From NCBI GenBank assembly GCA_030535395.1, contig JAUNLK010000001.1, positions 124,001-188,000 of the forward strand: 64,000 bases of DNA, written 5' to 3'. Each line of letters starts with the position of its first letter. Positions within the stretch are counted from its first letter, which is position 1. The stretch is from Tissierellia bacterium (lineage in GTDB: Bacteria; Bacillota; Clostridia; Tissierellales; Peptoniphilaceae). Below the pieces are notes generated by a model, which did no database searches, was not told where the DNA came from, and was given only the letters and a program-made list of their open reading frames with translations. The translations under genes were made by a program, and so were the position numbers. Of this stretch, positions 60,660 through 64,000 are shown piece by piece.

Positions 60660-62309
60660 CTATTCTCCGACGCGCAAATCCGGGATGCCCTTGAGTTTGT
60701 GATACACATTGGGGCGCAGGTCACCGGTGAGTTTGGAAGAACGGACGATGGTTTCATTGAGAAAGAAAAGGGGAACCATGGGTGCATCTTCCAAAAATTG
60801 CTCTCGGATTAGTTGTATGAGCTCACGCTGCTGCTTTTTATCGGTGGTCAGGGACAGCTCGGCGCACCACTGATCCACTTGATCGTTTTGGTAGCCGGAC
60901 ATATTGAGGCTCCCCACGCCCTGGCTGGATAGTACCGCAGCCAAGTCCACATGGTCGGAAAAACTCATGCCCACCAGTGCCACCTGGAATGGATCCGGGA
61001 GGGTCTCCCCCTCACTCTTGTTGAAGGGCTCCCCCTGGGCCTCTATACCCATGGCCTGGAGATCGTCCAATAAAAAACTGCTCTGTCTGCTTCTGAGATC
61101 ATTGCCCGCATCGTAGCGAATCCTGAGGCGCAGGGGACTGCCGTCGGGCAGTTCCAAATAGCCGTCGCCATCCACATCACGAAAACCAGCTTTTCTCAAA
61201 AGCTCACGTGAAGCATCTACACTTGAGTATACGTCATTATTAGCAGTTTGTAAAGTATTTATTTCCGGATTGAGGAAAAAATTTACAGGCACTCCCTGAG
61301 AGAGGTACAAACTGTCCAATATTCTGCGACGATTGACGCCCTGACTAATGGCCTGGCGCAGGGCCCGGTGGCCCCCCACTGTGGGATCGGCCAGATTGAA
61401 GACCATCACTTCCAAGCGATTGGTGGGATAGCTGTCCAGCTGGGAGTTCTCGTCCGCCCGGTAGCGGTCCCAAGTGTAGTCCTCCGAGAAGAACAGATCC
61501 ACCGAAGAGGAATCGTAGGCCTCTCGTATGGAGTCAGCGTCGGCGTATATCTTACCATAAATTTCCTCCGCGTAGGCCACATCGGAGAAATAATTTGGAT
61601 TTTTTTTCAGCACGATCTCCCGATTGGGGGTGTAGGACACAAATTGATAGGGCCCCGTGCCCAGGGGGCGGAAGTCCTCGGCCTGAATCATCTCCTCCTG
61701 GCTGAGGAGGTGGGCGGGCAGTATGGGAAAGGTGAGGATGGAGAGGGCCCCGGCATAGGGCCGCTGAAATTCGAAGTCCACATTTCGCTCGTCGAAGACC
61801 TTGGCCTCTGCGAAGGTCTCGGGATCAAAGGGATTGGAGAGGCCCACGCTGTGGCGGAGCTTGTTCATCATGGGGCTGTCTGCCGGAAGCTTCTTCATGG
61901 CATTGAAGGTTTCGGCCACATCCTTTGCCGTGAGGGGGGCACCGTCCTGGAAGTAGACTTCCTCCTTGAGGGTCACGGTGAGGCGCTTGCCGTCCTCGGA
62001 GCGCTCCACGTGCTCTGCCAGTTGGGGCTTCAGGCTCCCGTCGTTTTCGTGGGTGTAGAGGGAGTTGTAGATGAGCTGGGAAAACTGATGGTAGTCCTCA
62101 TTGGTGGTGAGGAGGGGGTTTAAGGTGTCGAAATTGGTCAGGGGCACGGTGATGGCGCCCCCACTGGCGGGGGGCTGCACCACCACGGGCACCTCCGCCT
62201 CCCCCCTCCCCCCACAGGCGGTGATGAGGACGAGGGCAGAGAGGGCCACGGCCCCCAATTTCAGAGTTCTACTTGGAAATTTTTTCCAGAGCGCGGTCCA
62301 CTTGTTCAA
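60660..62309 (-). CDS. Peptide ABC transporter substrate-binding lipoprotein
   Basis: A family 5 solute-binding protein (OppA/DppA-like). The lipoprotein signal has a basic start (MNKWTALWKKFPSRTLKLG), a hydrophobic core and lipobox LITAC with the lipidated Cys at residue 32. Then come the family blocks FDTLNPLL, LKEEVYFQDGAPLTAKDV, FRPLGTGPYQFV and LRQAISQGVNRRRILDSLY. I choose the TTG at 62307-62309 because AGGAGG lies six bases upstream; the in-frame ATG at 62333 overlaps coaE more deeply. 549 residues. No permease or ATPase gene is adjacent, so it is an orphan that must work with a system elsewhere. Confidence 0.9.
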   Translation of the reverse strand: MNKWTALWKKFPSRTLKLGAVALSALVLITACGGRGEAEVPVVVQPPASGGAITVPLTNFDTLNPLLTTNEDYHQFSQLIYNSLYTHENDGSLKPQLAEHVERSEDGKRLTVTLKEEVYFQDGAPLTAKDVAETFNAMKKLPADSPMMNKLRHSVGLSNPFDPETFAEAKVFDERNVDFEFQRPYAGALSILTFPILPAHLLSQEEMIQAEDFRPLGTGPYQFVSYTPNREIVLKKNPNYFSDVAYAEEIYGKIYADADSIREAYDSSSVDLFFSEDYTWDRYRADENSQLDSYPTNRLEVMVFNLADPTVGGHRALRQAISQGVNRRRILDSLYLSQGVPVNFFLNPEINTLQTANNDVYSSVDASRELLRKAGFRDVDGDGYLELPDGSPLRLRIRYDAGNDLRSRQSSFLLDDLQAMGIEAQGEPFNKSEGETLPDPFQVALVGMSFSDHVDLAAVLSSQGVGSLNMSGYQNDQVDQWCAELSLTTDKKQQRELIQLIREQFLEDAPMVPLFFLNETIVRSSKLTGDLRPNVYHKLKGIPDLRVGE

Positions 62310-62859
62310 ATAATTCCTCCTCTGTGCCGTCATTGTTCAGAACCACATGGGCCCTTGCCACCTTCTCCTCCTGGGACATCTGTCCCTCAATCTTGGCCCG
62401 GGCAAAGTCCTCGTCGATGCCGTCCCGTGCCATGAGCCGCTGAAGCTGCACCTCCGGGGAGGTGGCCACCACCCAGATGTCGTCCATGGGAAAGTTCAGC
62501 TCCTCCTCCACTTCAAAGTAGAGGGGAATGTCGTAGAAGACCACCGTCCCCTCCCTGGGGCGGCGGATCTCATCGTAGATTCGGGGGTGGAGGATGGCAT
62601 TGAGCTCCCTTCGCCTTTCAGGATCGGCGAAGACCAGCTGGGCCAGGGCCTCCCGGTTGAAGCCCCCCTCCACCACATACTCCGGCCCAAAAGTTTGGGC
62701 CACCTCCGAGAGGACCGCAGGGTCTTTGGAGAGGTCCCGGGCAATCTCATCGGCATCCACTAGAGTCATGCCCCGATCTTTCAGGTAGCTGCTCACCTTG
62801 CTCTTTCCCGTGGCAATGCTCCCCGTAATGAGGATTCTCCGAGCTCTATTTGGATTCAT
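62269..62859 (-). CDS. coaE: Dephospho-CoA kinase
   Basis: Last step of coenzyme A synthesis, phosphorylating the ribose 3'-hydroxyl. The 196-residue protein has the P-loop GSIATGKS at about 13-20, VDADEIAR, HPRIYDEI and VFYDIPLYFE. It overlaps polA by 14 bases and the lipoprotein gene by 41. The polA-coaE order is common in Firmicutes. Confidence 0.95.
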   Translation of the reverse strand: MNPNRARRILITGSIATGKSKVSSYLKDRGMTLVDADEIARDLSKDPAVLSEVAQTFGPEYVVEGGFNREALAQLVFADPERRRELNAILHPRIYDEIRRPREGTVVFYDIPLYFEVEEELNFPMDDIWVVATSPEVQLQRLMARDGIDEDFARAKIEGQMSQEEKVARAHVVLNNDGTEEELFEQVDRALEKISK

Positions 62860-64000
62860 ACCAGCTGGCCCCCTCTCCCACGTCCACCTTCAGGGGCACG
62901 CTGAGTTCCATCACTTCCTCCATGGTCTCCCGGAGGAGCTTGAGCATCTGATCCTTCTCCTCCACTGCCGCCTCAATCATGAGTTCGTCGTGGATTTGGA
63001 GAATGAGGCGAGACTTGTAGCCCCCCTCCTTGAGCTTCTTATAGACGGCCACCATGGCCTTTTTGATGATGTCGGCAGCGGAGCCCTGAATGGGGGTGTT
63101 GAGGGCCACCCGCTCCCCAAAGGAGCGAATGCTGAAGTTCTTGGCGTTGAGCTCGGGGATGTAGCGGCGGCGGTGGAAGAGGGTCTCCACATAGCCGTCC
63201 TCCTTGCCCTTAGCCACAATGTCCTTCATAAATTGCCGCACCCCCGGGAAGTGGTCCAAGTACTGATCGATATAGTGCTTGGCCTCCTTCCTGGGGATAT
63301 TGAGGTTTTGGCTCAGACCGTAGTCGCTGATGCCGTAGACAATGCCAAAGTTCACCGCCTTGGCCTGGCTCCTCATGAGGGGCGTCACCTCCTCCGGGGC
63401 CACCTTGAAGACTTGGGAGGCCGTGGTGCGGTGAATGTCCTCCCCCTTTTGGAAGGCCTCGTTCATCACCTCATCCCCGGAGATGTGGGCCAGGACCCTC
63501 AGCTCAATTTGGGAGTAGTCGCCGTCCACAAAGATGTGGCCCTCGGTGGCGGGGAAGGCCTTTCGAATGGCCCGGCCCAGCTCCGTCTTAATGGGGATGT
63601 TCTGGAGATTGGGCTCCGTGGAGGAGATCCTCCCGGTGGCGGCAATGGTCTGCTGGAAGGTGGAGTGGACCCTGCCGTCCTCCTCAATGTACTCCATGAG
63701 TCCATCGATATAAGTGCTCTTGAGCTTGGAGAGCTGACGGTACTCCAAAATCTTTTCAATGATGGGGTCCTCCTCCACCAGTTTTTCCAGGACGTCCACA
63801 CTGGTGGAGTAGCCGGTCTTGGTCTTTTTAATGGGGGTGAGGCCCATTTCATCGAAGAGGATCTCCCCCAGCTGCTTGGGAGAGGCAATGTTGAATTCCC
63901 TTCCTGCCAATTGGTGGATGTCCCGGGTGAGGACCTCCAGGGCCTGGCCCACTTCCCTGCCCTGCTCCTCTAAAACATCCCTGTCCACGGCCATGCCCAC
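62846..64000 (-). CDS. polA: DNA polymerase I, C-terminal part
   Basis: The last 384 residues of Pol I are visible; the 5' part lies beyond base 64000. The polymerase domain is complete in motifs: A, DGDYSQIELR; B, RSQAKAVNFGIVYG; C, QIHDELM. TGRISSTEPNLQNIPI belongs to the template-binding region. It fills gaps in repair and replaces RNA primers. Whether the 3'-5' exonuclease is active cannot be seen. Confidence 0.97.
   Translation of the reverse strand: MGMAVDRDVLEEQGREVGQALEVLTRDIHQLAGREFNIASPKQLGEILFDEMGLTPIKKTKTGYSTSVDVLEKLVEEDPIIEKILEYRQLSKLKSTYIDGLMEYIEEDGRVHSTFQQTIAATGRISSTEPNLQNIPIKTELGRAIRKAFPATEGHIFVDGDYSQIELRVLAHISGDEVMNEAFQKGEDIHRTTASQVFKVAPEEVTPLMRSQAKAVNFGIVYGISDYGLSQNLNIPRKEAKHYIDQYLDHFPGVRQFMKDIVAKGKEDGYVETLFHRRRYIPELNAKNFSIRSFGERVALNTPIQGSAADIIKKAMVAVYKKLKEGGYKSRLILQIHDELMIEAAVEEKDQMLKLLRETMEEVMELSVPLKVDVGEGASWYESK

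Overview
The window is a stretch of chromosome from a GC-rich, anaerobic Firmicutes/Clostridia-type bacterium. The lineage call rests on an IspH-S1 fusion protein, a six-gene Rnf complex in the order C-D-G-E-A-B, a CD1247-type small acidic protein beside efp, the paired TIGR03960/TIGR03936 proteins upstream of an RNase E/G, a T-box before thrS, an AUU-started infC behind a leader attenuator, cdaA-cdaR, and strong AGGAGG-type ribosome sites. The sporulation genes that often follow recN are not seen beside it. I cannot name the species; the Tissierellia/Peptoniphilaceae area is only a guess. Every gene I can support (67 protein genes and one tRNA) lies on the minus strand, so the text below runs from high to low coordinates.

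Layout. 64000-60570: the 3' part of polA, coaE, an orphan oligopeptide-binding lipoprotein and tRNA-Leu(GAG). 60570-59500: about 1 kb without a convincing gene, holding the tRNA terminators, a degenerate tandem repeat of about 48-51 bp, a large inverted repeat, and a strong promoter with a structured leader RNA. 59482-49290: one energy-conserving operon, DUF3870, CoA-transferase, split B12-dependent methylmalonyl-CoA mutase, MeaB chaperone, epimerase, four subunits of a Na+-pumping methylmalonyl-CoA decarboxylase and an AspT-like exchanger. Together these would turn succinate into propionate and CO2 while exporting Na+. 49225-43929: a possible small RNA with its own terminator, then rnfCDGEAB. 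43864-33210: NusG-II protein, Gx transporter, a fused Maf-RadC protein, mreC, mreD, an oversized PBP2, two radical-SAM-linked proteins and RNase E/G; mreB is not beside mreC.

33206-29814: infC-rpmI-rplT under a TTGACA promoter and leader attenuator, a TrmH/SpoU methylase and hisS. 29686-27983: a monofunctional catalase. 27965-25277: thrS with a T-box leader, and a GDSL esterase. 25239-21326: a prepilin-like operon led by an unusual PilO-like protein with a Lys/Pro/Thr-rich linker. 21322-20325: efp and the CD1247-type gene. 20290-3896: a run of 19 tightly packed or overlapping genes from asp23/gls24 through nusB, xseAB, ispA, tlyA, recN, nucleoside salvage, scpAB, rluB, cmk and plsC to ispH-S1. 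3872-1: DUF5317, cdaA, cdaR and the 5' part of guaB.

The best candidates for something undescribed are the two leader or small RNAs (59529-59660 before the propionate operon and 49072-49225 before rnf), the Maf-RadC fusion, and the PilO-like/prepilin set. Many starts were reassigned from ribosome-site spacing, including several TTG, GTG and one ATT start.
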